From contig JALTGJ010000359.1 in assembly GCA_027077185.1 (NCBI GenBank), forward strand, positions 1-7,779: a DNA stretch of 7,779 nt, given 5' to 3'. Positions within the stretch are counted from its first letter, which is position 1, and each line of letters begins with the position of its first letter. Shown here piece by piece: positions 1 to 6,248 of the stretch. Below the pieces are notes generated by a model that had not been told where the DNA came from, did no database searches, and saw nothing but the letters and a program-made list of their open reading frames with translations. The translations under genes were made by a program, and so were the position numbers. The DNA comes from Spirochaetales bacterium. GTDB lineage: Bacteria > Spirochaetota > Spirochaetia > B11-G9.

Positions 1-1
1 T

Positions 2-796
2 ACTATAACTGTTAAGTATGATATTGATAATGATGGATTTAATGATACGAAGGCTATTTTTAAGAAGGGCAGGATTGTGTCATTTAGTTTTGATGGTAAC
101 AATGATAATAATGAAGATTATATTGTTGATATTGATATTCTGCCTGTAAGTTTAACGTTGAAAACCCCAGGACAGACTACAAGCTATTATTATAACAAAT
201 ATCCCCATTTAGTTTCTGCAGCATTATCAAACGAGAATTTTATTACTGAATATCAGCTTATTCCCTACGAACTGGATATGGATATTATTCATTTACCGTC
301 AAATATAATGGAAGGTATTCCTTCCATTAAAAAAAATGCTGTCATACCGGACAATTATCTAATATCAGTGTCTTCCACAAGAAAAACAATAACTAATAAA
401 AAAAATAATAATATAACTGAATTTAAAGAGATAGATCCGGGCCAAAGTGTTGAAAGAGTTATTAACTCTAAAAATATAAAAGTACTCGAACGCTATTATA
501 AAAATTCTATTCTGATAACTGCATACAAAGATTCTGATAACGATGGAGTATTTGATACAGTTTTTAAGTATTCAGATGGTAATTTGCAATCCATATCTTT
601 TGATGGAAATAATAACGGAATTGCTGAATATATTCAAAACTTTGAAGACGGCTCAGTCAAAACATGGGATTTTAATGAGGATGGAATTATTGATTCAAGG
701 GAAAGAATGCAGGATGGTGCTTTGATCAGGGAGATGTCGTCAAAATTTGATGGCGTTATGGACACTATAATTAATATAGACAGTGATAATAAATAG
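2..796 (+). CDS. Acidic repeat protein of unknown function, 5' end outside window
   Basis: The reading frame is open from base 2 to the TAG at 794-796, giving 264 visible residues, and the true start lies upstream. A GTG at 77 could be taken as a start, but it falls in the middle of a repeat unit that is already conserved before it (residues YDIDNDG at 17-37), so it is almost certainly internal. The C-terminal part consists of four degenerate 22-24-residue units beginning near 530, 602, 668 and 737; two further units begin at 20 and 92. Each has an acidic loop such as DSDNDG or DFNEDG followed by a conserved D/E three residues after the glycine, and most units then show a turn of the type DG or GN. 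This resembles calcium-binding-type loops alternating with beta-hairpin repeats (MORN/YwqK-like spacing), but I cannot assign a family. The region between the repeat blocks (about 155-520) has no recognised motif. The protease gene begins two bases downstream, so the two products are probably co-translated and may act together in the envelope; that is inference. Confidence 0.85.
   Translation, partial: TITVKYDIDNDGFNDTKAIFKKGRIVSFSFDGNNDNNEDYIVDIDILPVSLTLKTPGQTTSYYYNKYPHLVSAALSNENFITEYQLIPYELDMDIIHLPSNIMEGIPSIKKNAVIPDNYLISVSSTRKTITNKKNNNITEFKEIDPGQSVERVINSKNIKVLERYYKNSILITAYKDSDNDGVFDTVFKYSDGNLQSISFDGNNNGIAEYIQNFEDGSVKTWDFNEDGIIDSRERMQDGALIREMSSKFDGVMDTIINIDSDNK
20..154 (+). repeat. Two degenerate 23-24-residue acidic repeat units, N-terminal block
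   Basis: Two coding repeat units lie next to each other, with loop starts at 20 (DIDNDG) and 92 (DGNNDNNED), 72 bases apart. They match the first two units of the block at 530-793 in order and spacing: the pair DxDNDGxxDT then SFDGNN..(E/D)Y(I) occurs in both. The match is clearer in protein than in DNA, so the duplication is old or under protein-level constraint. The repeat block may continue upstream of the window. Confidence 0.6.
530..793 (+). repeat. Four degenerate 22-24-residue acidic repeat units, C-terminal block
   Basis: Loop starts lie at 530 (DSDNDG), 602 (DGNNNG), 668 (DFNEDG) and 737 (SSKFDG), with spacings of 72, 66 and 69 bases. Aligned on these starts, all four units carry G at position 6, D or E at position 9, and hydrophobic residues at alternating positions after it; the first three also have a D-G pair at positions 16-17. 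The last unit ends with the protein in IDSDNK. The pattern fits repeated beta-hairpins with acidic, possibly metal-binding, loops. Confidence 0.65.
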
Positions 797-798
797 GT

Positions 799-2565
799 AT
801 GAAAAATATTATTTATATAATTACCGCATTTTTAATTGTTTCCTGTTCAAGTTTTTCCGTAAACAGCAATCCACAAAGCCTCGAAGAATTAACCATCGAG
901 AAAATTAATAGTGCAATTGAAAAAGAGAATATTTCTATAGTGTTGGAAGATATCTCAATTTTGAAGCGCAGCGGAAGTGAGAAAAACATTATTGAATCAG
1001 ATAAACTACGTATTCAGGCTTTAGTTCTGATTAATAAAATGTTTAAAAAGAAAATTGACAACAAAGAGTATCTTGAAGCTTCTGATTTATTTATTACAGC
1101 AGAACAATCCGATCTAAACCTGGATGGAGATTGGACTTACAATAATTTGATTCTTGCAGCAGTTTTAAAAGAGGATGATAGTAGAACTAATTCGCAAAAG
1201 TCTTATATTGTCAGGAATTATCTGGATATCAAATTACTTAATGATAATGATTTAGTAAGTATTTTTGAACTCATTGCCGGTGCAGGCGATAAAAGTTTGA
1301 TTAGCGAAATTAGAAATACAGCAGAATCGCGTTCGATCGAACTTTCTTCAGACTTGATAACAGAAAATAAGGTAACTCTAAAAACAGACTATCTTAAAGG
1401 AACTGTTACAATCTGGGTAAACCGCGGTATGAAAATTGAAGGTGGCATTGGTATTCCGGATAGTGTAATAGGAAGTGGTTTTTTTATTGATAAGGAAGGA
1501 TATCTATTAACTAATTATCATGTTATTGAGAGTGAAGTTGACCCTGAGTTTGAGGGCTTCTCACGTTTGTATATACGATTATGGGATAACCAGAATACCA
1601 AAATACCTGCTAAGGTGGTTGGTTGGGACAAAACATTCGATATTGCTCTTTTAAAAGTTGAGCTTGAACCGGAAACTGTATTTTCTTTTTCCAGGGGAAA
1701 GAAATATTTACCTGGAACACCCATAATAGCAATTGGCTCTCCAGGAGGTCTTGAAAATACAATTACTTCGGGGATAGTTAGTGCTTCCGGACGAAAATTC
1801 CTTCAGATGTGCGGTGTAATTCAGGTTGATGTTCCAATAAATCATGGGAATAGTGGTGGACCACTTATTGACAGTGATGGTGAGCTTGTTGGTGTTGTTT
1901 TTGCCGGTATTGAACAATTTGAGGGTATAAATTTTGCTATTCCCGGGGAATATATTTCTCAACTTATTCCATCTCTCTATTCCGGGGGAAGGGTTCATCA
2001 TCCCTTTTTAGGATTAGCTGTTCAGGAAGTGGATAATGGTTTAAGAATTATTTATAAAACTCCTGAAAAATCAGGTTCTGTAATAGGTTTACAAAATAAT
2101 GATGTAATTACAGGTTTAATGGGCGTGGAAGTAAAAAAAATTGAGGATGTAAATAAATTATTTCTAAAATTAAAACCTGGTATGGCAATCAAAATTAATT
2201 GGATTCGTGATGGGGTTGAGAATTCAGGTATTATTGCATTGGATAACAGACCTGATTTTCCGGTTCTTGAAGCCTCTAAAGTGGACTTAAAATATAAACT
2301 CATTGCTCCTGTTTTTGGTATGACAATAAATAGCATTTCTGAAAGTATTTTTGGTAATGATTATATGGTAACTGAAGTTTTTCCTGGTTCCATAGCTGAT
2401 ATAACAGGTCTTTCTATTAACGATCCTTTTAGTCTTAAAAAATGGGACGTACTTGAAGATCAAAAATTAATTATTATGCAAATAAAAATAAAAAAAAGGA
2501 AGGCAGGTTTTCTTGAAAGCGGAGTTCAGATGGGTGCTTATATGGGGACCACAAACTTTATCTAA
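799..2565 (+). CDS. HtrA/DegP-like (S1C) serine protease lipoprotein with PDZ domain
   Basis: This is a predicted envelope-anchored protease of 588 residues, likely cleaving misfolded or specific extracytoplasmic proteins. Residues 1-16 form a lipoprotein signal peptide with a lipobox ending IVSC, giving lipidation at Cys16. Residues 17 to about 190 are charged and probably helical, with no recognised domain; this extension is not found in ordinary DegP. The trypsin-fold domain (about 195-395) has His241 in TNYHVI, Asp281 in FDIALL and Ser352 in HGNSGGPL, a complete triad with an intact oxyanion-hole motif. The motif reads N-H-GNSGGP where most HtrA proteins have N-P-GNSGGP. A PDZ domain spans about 403-485 (FLGLAV at its start). 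Residues 504-588 look like a second, divergent PDZ (V-PGS-AD-GL-NDPF pattern). The start ATG is two bases after the preceding stop and has no clear Shine-Dalgarno sequence, suggesting translational coupling. The class is secure; the exact subfamily (degP/degQ/htrA) is not. Confidence 0.9.
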   Translation: MKNIIYIITAFLIVSCSSFSVNSNPQSLEELTIEKINSAIEKENISIVLEDISILKRSGSEKNIIESDKLRIQALVLINKMFKKKIDNKEYLEASDLFITAEQSDLNLDGDWTYNNLILAAVLKEDDSRTNSQKSYIVRNYLDIKLLNDNDLVSIFELIAGAGDKSLISEIRNTAESRSIELSSDLITENKVTLKTDYLKGTVTIWVNRGMKIEGGIGIPDSVIGSGFFIDKEGYLLTNYHVIESEVDPEFEGFSRLYIRLWDNQNTKIPAKVVGWDKTFDIALLKVELEPETVFSFSRGKKYLPGTPIIAIGSPGGLENTITSGIVSASGRKFLQMCGVIQVDVPINHGNSGGPLIDSDGELVGVVFAGIEQFEGINFAIPGEYISQLIPSLYSGGRVHHPFLGLAVQEVDNGLRIIYKTPEKSGSVIGLQNNDVITGLMGVEVKKIEDVNKLFLKLKPGMAIKINWIRDGVENSGIIALDNRPDFPVLEASKVDLKYKLIAPVFGMTINSISESIFGNDYMVTEVFPGSIADITGLSINDPFSLKKWDVLEDQKLIIMQIKIKKRKAGFLESGVQMGAYMGTTNFI

Positions 2566-2571
2566 TAGACC

Positions 2572-2575
2572 GGAG
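2572..2575 (+). promoter_or_regulatory. Ribosome binding site supporting a TTG start
   Basis: GGAG lies 10 bases before the TTG at 2586. An in-frame TAA at 2583-2585 immediately precedes that TTG, and the next in-frame ATG is codon 24, which would remove the first strand and the acidic pocket of the receiver domain. The TTG is therefore the most plausible start. Confidence 0.6.
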
Positions 2576-2585
2576 TTGTAAATAA

Positions 2586-3983
2586 TTGGAGAAAAAAATT
2601 AAAAAAAATCTGATTCTTATTGTTGAAGATGAAGTTCTTATTGCAGAAGATTTAATGCTAAGACTTAAAAAATTAGGATATGATACACTCCCTTATGTAT
2701 CCGGAGGTATGAAGGCACTTAGCCTTTTAGAATCTAATTCAGTGGATCTTGTACTTATGGATATTCACATTAAAGGAGAGTTTGACGGAATAGAAACTGC
2801 TGAATTGATTAAAGAAAAATTTTCTACTCCCATTATTTACTTAACTTCACTTACTGATGATGTTACAATATCCAGGGCAAAGGAAACTACCCCATATGGA
2901 TATTTGTCCAAAACCAGTAATTTAAATAATTTGTATACAACTATAGAAATGGCCATTCATCGAAACAGAATGGAAATACAGATAAAGGAAAAAGAAGAAC
3001 TGTTATCTGTTACTTTAAAAAGTATTAGTGACGCTGTAATTGGAGCTGATCTTGAGGGAACTATAATAAGCTGGAATCAGGGAGCGGCGAATATTTTTGG
3101 TTATGAATTATACGAGGTTATTGGTAAAAATCTGTCAATACTTATTCCTTCATCACTACCAAATGAAATTCCTGAAAAGCTTGATGCTATTATCAGAGAT
3201 GAAATCCTTGATCATTATGATACTGTAAGGCAAAATAAAAAAGGCAACCTTCTTAATATTTCTATTAAGATTTCCCCCATAAAAAACATTTATGGTAAAT
3301 TGACAGGGATATCATTAATTGCAAATGATATAAGTGAAAAAAAAAGAATGGAAAGGGAAATCTTGAAAATTTCCGAAAATGAAAGCCGTAGAATTGGAAT
3401 TGACCTTCACGATAATCTTGGACAGCATTTGACCGGACTAATGTTTCAGTTGAAAATTCTTGAAAATAGTTTACTTAAGAAAAGTATAGATCAGGAAGCA
3501 AAAATGGCTCATGACATTACAATGAGTACTAAAGAAGCTGTGGTTTTAACCAGAAATCTGGCGAAAAATTTAATAAATGTTAATATAGAAAGACAGGGAT
3601 TATCGACTGCAATTGCAGAGCTGGTTTCTTTTTACACAGATCTTTATGATATTGAATTTTTTTATGAACAAAATGATACTATAGATCAGCAAGTAAATGA
3701 TACTACAATAATTAATCAGCTTTATCATATTGTTCAGGAAAGTCTGACAAATTCTATAAAATACTCCAATGCATCAAAAATAGAAGTAATTCTAACTGTT
3801 GATGAGTTCGAAATATATATGAAAATATCTGATAATGGAAATGGAAATGTAGGCCAGGGGAAAGGGTTCGGTTTAAATATTTTAAAATACCGAACAAATG
3901 TAATTAATGGTAATATTTCAATTATCGGTAATATAAATAAAGGGACAGTAATAGAATGCCGGGTGCCAATACTGGTAAAATGA
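2586..3983 (+). CDS. REC-PAS-HisKA_3 sensor histidine kinase (NarX/DegS-type)
   Basis: This soluble kinase of 465 residues begins at TTG. Domains in order: an N-terminal receiver (about 8-125) with acidic Glu14/Asp15, phospho-acceptor Asp59, Thr87 or Ser88 and Lys109; a short helical linker (about 120-138); a PAS domain (about 139-250); a HisKA_3 dimerisation domain with the H-box motif DLHDNLGQH, in which His275 is the predicted phosphorylation site; and an HATPase_c domain with N-box Asn389, Asp416 in SDNGNG and the GKGFGL G2 box. No transmembrane segment is visible, so the PAS domain would sense a cytoplasmic cue, and the receiver may act as an input switch. The regulator that follows seven bases later is of the NarL class normally paired with HisKA_3 kinases, so phosphotransfer to it is the obvious prediction. 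The Lys109 motif reads SKTS where most receivers have KP. Ligand and target genes cannot be told from the sequence. Confidence 0.92.
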   Translation: MEKKIKKNLILIVEDEVLIAEDLMLRLKKLGYDTLPYVSGGMKALSLLESNSVDLVLMDIHIKGEFDGIETAELIKEKFSTPIIYLTSLTDDVTISRAKETTPYGYLSKTSNLNNLYTTIEMAIHRNRMEIQIKEKEELLSVTLKSISDAVIGADLEGTIISWNQGAANIFGYELYEVIGKNLSILIPSSLPNEIPEKLDAIIRDEILDHYDTVRQNKKGNLLNISIKISPIKNIYGKLTGISLIANDISEKKRMEREILKISENESRRIGIDLHDNLGQHLTGLMFQLKILENSLLKKSIDQEAKMAHDITMSTKEAVVLTRNLAKNLINVNIERQGLSTAIAELVSFYTDLYDIEFFYEQNDTIDQQVNDTTIINQLYHIVQESLTNSIKYSNASKIEVILTVDEFEIYMKISDNGNGNVGQGKGFGLNILKYRTNVINGNISIIGNINKGTVIECRVPILVK

Positions 3984-3986
3984 GGA
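3982..3986 (+). promoter_or_regulatory. Ribosome binding site for the response regulator, overlapping upstream stop
   Basis: GAGGA overlaps the TGA stop (3981-3983) of the kinase and lies 4 bases before the GTG at 3991. This arrangement favours coupled translation of kinase and regulator. Confidence 0.6.
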
Positions 3987-3990
3987 TTTT

Positions 3991-4635
3991 GTGGAAAAAA
4001 CAATAGTTGTAGTTGAGGATCATCCCATTGTTAGAAAAGGGATGGTTCAACTAATTAACTGTGAAGATGATTTGTGCAGCGTTGGTGAAGCTGATTCAAT
4101 TATTTCAGCACATGAGATAATAAAAAAAAGCAAACCAAACCTTGTTCTTATAGATCTTTCCTTAAATGGGAGCAGCGGTCTGGAGTTAATTAAAGATTTA
4201 TCACACAGTTATCCCGATATCCTGACAATTGCTGTTTCCCTGCATGATGAAAACGTTTATGCTGAAAGAGTATTACGAGCTGGAGCCAGGGGATATATAA
4301 TGAAAAGTGAAGCTACAGAAAGTATTCTTGCAGCCATTCGTCTTGTTCTGGACGGGGGTATTTATTTAAGTCCCCCTATGCAGACAAAAATGTTAAATAA
4401 AATTACAGGTGGTAAGGATAGCTCTGTTATGTCACTTGATCTTTTAAGTGACAGAGAATTTGAGGTCTTTGAGATGATAGGCCTGGGTAAGTCAACAAAG
4501 GAAATTGCAAAAGATCTAAATCTTAGTATTAAAACTATAGAAACATACAAGTCGCATATTAAAGTTAAACTGAACAATAGTAGCTCCACAGAACTACTGC
4601 AAAGTGCAATAGAATGGAAAATAAAAAGTAGATAA
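3991..4635 (+). CDS. NarL/FixJ-family response regulator (REC-LuxR HTH)
   Basis: This 214-residue transcription regulator starts at GTG and has the usual length for its family. The receiver domain (about 1-120) has Glu9/Asp10, phospho-acceptor Asp55 in VLIDLSL, Ser83 and Lys105, all the residues needed for phosphorylation. A linker leads to a LuxR-type helix-turn-helix (about 150-205) with LSDRE at its start, the core STKEIAKDLNLSIKTIETY and a recognition helix continuing into KSHIKVKL. In this family phosphorylation promotes dimerisation and DNA binding. It sits seven bases after the HisKA_3 kinase with the two genes probably coupled, so it is most likely that kinase's output. The hybrid kinase downstream could also feed it. 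Its target promoters are not visible; no clear inverted-repeat operator was recognised in the window. Confidence 0.94.
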   Translation: MEKTIVVVEDHPIVRKGMVQLINCEDDLCSVGEADSIISAHEIIKKSKPNLVLIDLSLNGSSGLELIKDLSHSYPDILTIAVSLHDENVYAERVLRAGARGYIMKSEATESILAAIRLVLDGGIYLSPPMQTKMLNKITGGKDSSVMSLDLLSDREFEVFEMIGLGKSTKEIAKDLNLSIKTIETYKSHIKVKLNNSSSTELLQSAIEWKIKSR

Positions 4636-4641
4636 TCCAAA

Positions 4642-4654
4642 TTTTTTTGGGGGG
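4642..4654 (+). promoter_or_regulatory. G-rich ribosome binding site preceded by T7 tract
   Basis: A run of seven T followed by six G (4642-4654) ends 3 bases before the ATG at 4658. The G run can pair with the anti-Shine-Dalgarno sequence. Adjacent homopolymer runs can change length by replication slippage, which here would alter ribosome binding rather than frame. The runs are short, so this is only a possibility. Confidence 0.5.
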
Positions 4655-4657
4655 ACT

Positions 4658-6196
4658 ATGATTAGTATATTAATAGTTGAAGACGAAGCTGTGGTTGCTC
4701 TTGACCTTAAAAATAATCTTGAAAGAATAGGGTATTCTGTTATTGCTACCGTACCTACAGGAGAAGAAGTCCTTGAGAAATTAAAGATGCAAAAGGCAGA
4801 TTTAATTATTCTGGATATAAAACTCCGTGGTAAATTGGACGGTATAGAAACAGCAGCCTTAATAAACAAAGAATACGGTATTCCTTTTATTATTCTTTCT
4901 GCTTATTCTGATGATGGAATTATTGAACGTGCTAAGCATGTAGAACCCTATGGATATATTATAAAGCCATTCGGTATTAATAATTTAAGAGCTTCAATTG
5001 AAATGGCTATGCACAGGGCAAAAATGAAAACTGAACTGGTAAAGCTTGAAGCGCAGCTGCGTCAATCTGAGAAAATGAAAGCTGTAGGTACCCTGGCCGG
5101 AGGGATAGCCCATGATTTTAACAATATATTAACTGTTATTCTTGGTTATACAACTTTAGCAGATGAAAAAATTTTACATGGAGAAAATATTTCGACGGAT
5201 ATTGCCGGTATTAGAACTGCTGCTCTGCGTGCAAATTCTTTAACAAAACATTTACTGGCATTCAGCCGAAAACAAATTTTAAATCCGGAGTATGCTGAAG
5301 CGGATGATATTGTCGGAAATATTTATAAAATGGTAACCAGGGTTCTTCCTGAAAATATTTCTTTGAGTGTAATTACAAATGCAGAGAATCAGTTGGTATT
5401 TATTGACAGGGCACAGATTGAACAGGTTGTTCTTAATCTTATACTAAACTCAAAGGATGCTATGAAGAATGGAGGATCACTTGTTCTAAGTTCCCGAATT
5501 GTTTCCTTAAGCAAAGTCAGAATAGTAACAACAGGAACGATACCAAAGGGTACTTATGTTTCTATTTCCATAAAAGATGATGGTGTTGGTATATCCAAAG
5601 AAAATATGGAGCATATATTTGATCCTTTCTTTACAACTAAAGCTCTCCATGAGGGTACAGGATTAGGATTGTCTACTGTTTATGGAATAATAAAACAGAG
5701 TTCCGGCTATATTGATGTAAGTTCCAAAACAAATGAAGGAACAAAATTTACTATCTACCTTAAATCCTTTCCCAAAGGAGGGGATGAAGATATTCAGATT
5801 CAGGAGAGATCTACAAATAATTATCAGGGTACTGAAACTGTCTTTGTTGTAGAGGATGAAGATGAAATAAGAAAAATAATTATAAAAATGCTGAATTCAA
5901 ATGGCTATCAGACTATTGAAGCCTCCAATCCTGGAGAGGCTTTATTAATTTGTGAGAATAAAAATCTAAAGTTTGATTTACTTATAACTGATGTATTTCT
6001 ACCATTAATGAACGGACAGCAACTTTCAAAACGACTTATTAACCAGGGTAAAATATTTAAAACAGTATTTATTTCAGGATATGAAAATAAAATGGTTAAA
6101 AGTATGGGTGTAGATACCGGGACTGTTAATTTTTTGGCAAAACCATTCCAATGGGAGGAACTTTTGTCTTTGGTGCGGCATACACTTGACGGTTAA
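4658..6196 (+). CDS. Hybrid histidine kinase, REC-HisKA-HATPase-REC
   Basis: This soluble hybrid kinase has 512 residues. The N-terminal receiver (about 1-120) has Glu8/Asp9, Asp53, Ser81 and Lys103 followed by the normal proline. A helical linker (about 120-140) joins it to a HisKA domain with His152 in GGIAHDFNN, the H-box of the NtrB-like group that often carries a C-terminal receiver. The HATPase_c domain has Asn264 in the N-box, Asp308 in DDGVG, the FDPFFTTK F-box and GTGLGLS (333-339). The C-terminal receiver (about 395-510) has acidic residues in VVEDED, Asp445 in LITDVFLPLMNG, Ser473 and Lys495. There is no PAS, no other sensor and no membrane segment, so its input is presumably its own N-terminal receiver. 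Its N-terminal receiver resembles that of the kinase at 2586 (shared ILIVEDE, DGIETA, PYGY and IEMA-HR patterns). The gene begins 22 bases after the regulator. Whether the terminal receiver passes phosphate on through an HPt protein or serves as a phosphate sink cannot be decided here. Confidence 0.93.
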   Translation: MISILIVEDEAVVALDLKNNLERIGYSVIATVPTGEEVLEKLKMQKADLIILDIKLRGKLDGIETAALINKEYGIPFIILSAYSDDGIIERAKHVEPYGYIIKPFGINNLRASIEMAMHRAKMKTELVKLEAQLRQSEKMKAVGTLAGGIAHDFNNILTVILGYTTLADEKILHGENISTDIAGIRTAALRANSLTKHLLAFSRKQILNPEYAEADDIVGNIYKMVTRVLPENISLSVITNAENQLVFIDRAQIEQVVLNLILNSKDAMKNGGSLVLSSRIVSLSKVRIVTTGTIPKGTYVSISIKDDGVGISKENMEHIFDPFFTTKALHEGTGLGLSTVYGIIKQSSGYIDVSSKTNEGTKFTIYLKSFPKGGDEDIQIQERSTNNYQGTETVFVVEDEDEIRKIIIKMLNSNGYQTIEASNPGEALLICENKNLKFDLLITDVFLPLMNGQQLSKRLINQGKIFKTVFISGYENKMVKSMGVDTGTVNFLAKPFQWEELLSLVRHTLDG

Positions 6197-6214
6197 TTGG
6201 AATAGTAATATCTT
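6186..6214 (+). promoter_or_regulatory. Possible weak sigma-70-type promoter for lepA
   Basis: TTGACG (6186-6191) and TATCTT (6209-6214) are separated by 17 bases and would start transcription about 25-30 bases before the lepA ATG. The -35 box overlaps the end of the hybrid kinase. An alternative pairing is TTGGAA (6197-6202) with TATAAA (6222-6227), 19 bases apart. In AT-rich DNA such matches arise easily by chance, so this is tentative. No hairpin that would terminate the upstream transcript is seen in 6197-6248. Confidence 0.25.
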
Positions 6215-6237
6215 CAACTTTTATAAATGAAAGAATC

Positions 6238-6242
6238 AGGAA
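6238..6242 (+). promoter_or_regulatory. Ribosome binding site for lepA
   Basis: AGGAA lies 6 bases before the ATG at 6249, the best-placed Shine-Dalgarno sequence in the window. It supports this ATG, which also aligns with the start of LepA proteins just before the conserved IRNFCIIAHIDHGKST segment. Confidence 0.7.
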
Positions 6243-6248
6243 TAAAAT

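Noticed and set aside
543..725. Small + strand frame of 60 codons
   Set aside because: It lies wholly inside the repeat protein in another frame, and no ribosome binding site or recognisable motif supports it.
77..796. Complete gene starting at GTG 77
   Set aside because: The frame is open to the left edge and repeat residues conserved with the C-terminal block continue upstream of 77, so the gene is 5'-truncated rather than starting here.
1518..2336. Three minus-strand frames (1518-1724, 1708-2001, 2052-2336)
   Set aside because: They are antisense to the protease, whose triad and PDZ motifs lie in the + frame; their translations show no recognisable domain.
2513..2544. Promoter for the kinase genes (TTGAAA ... 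TATATG)
   Set aside because: The spacer is about 20 bases, the site is inside the protease gene, and such matches are common in AT-rich DNA.
3734..4869. Minus-strand frames opposite the kinase/regulator genes (3734-4003, 4362-4640, 4594-4869)
   Set aside because: They are antisense to well-supported HATPase, LuxR-HTH and receiver domains and straddle gene junctions without domain content of their own.
6197..6248. Intrinsic terminator between the hybrid kinase and lepA
   Set aside because: Only a 4-base-pair TTCA/TGAA stem can be drawn, with no GC-rich hairpin and no T tract after it.
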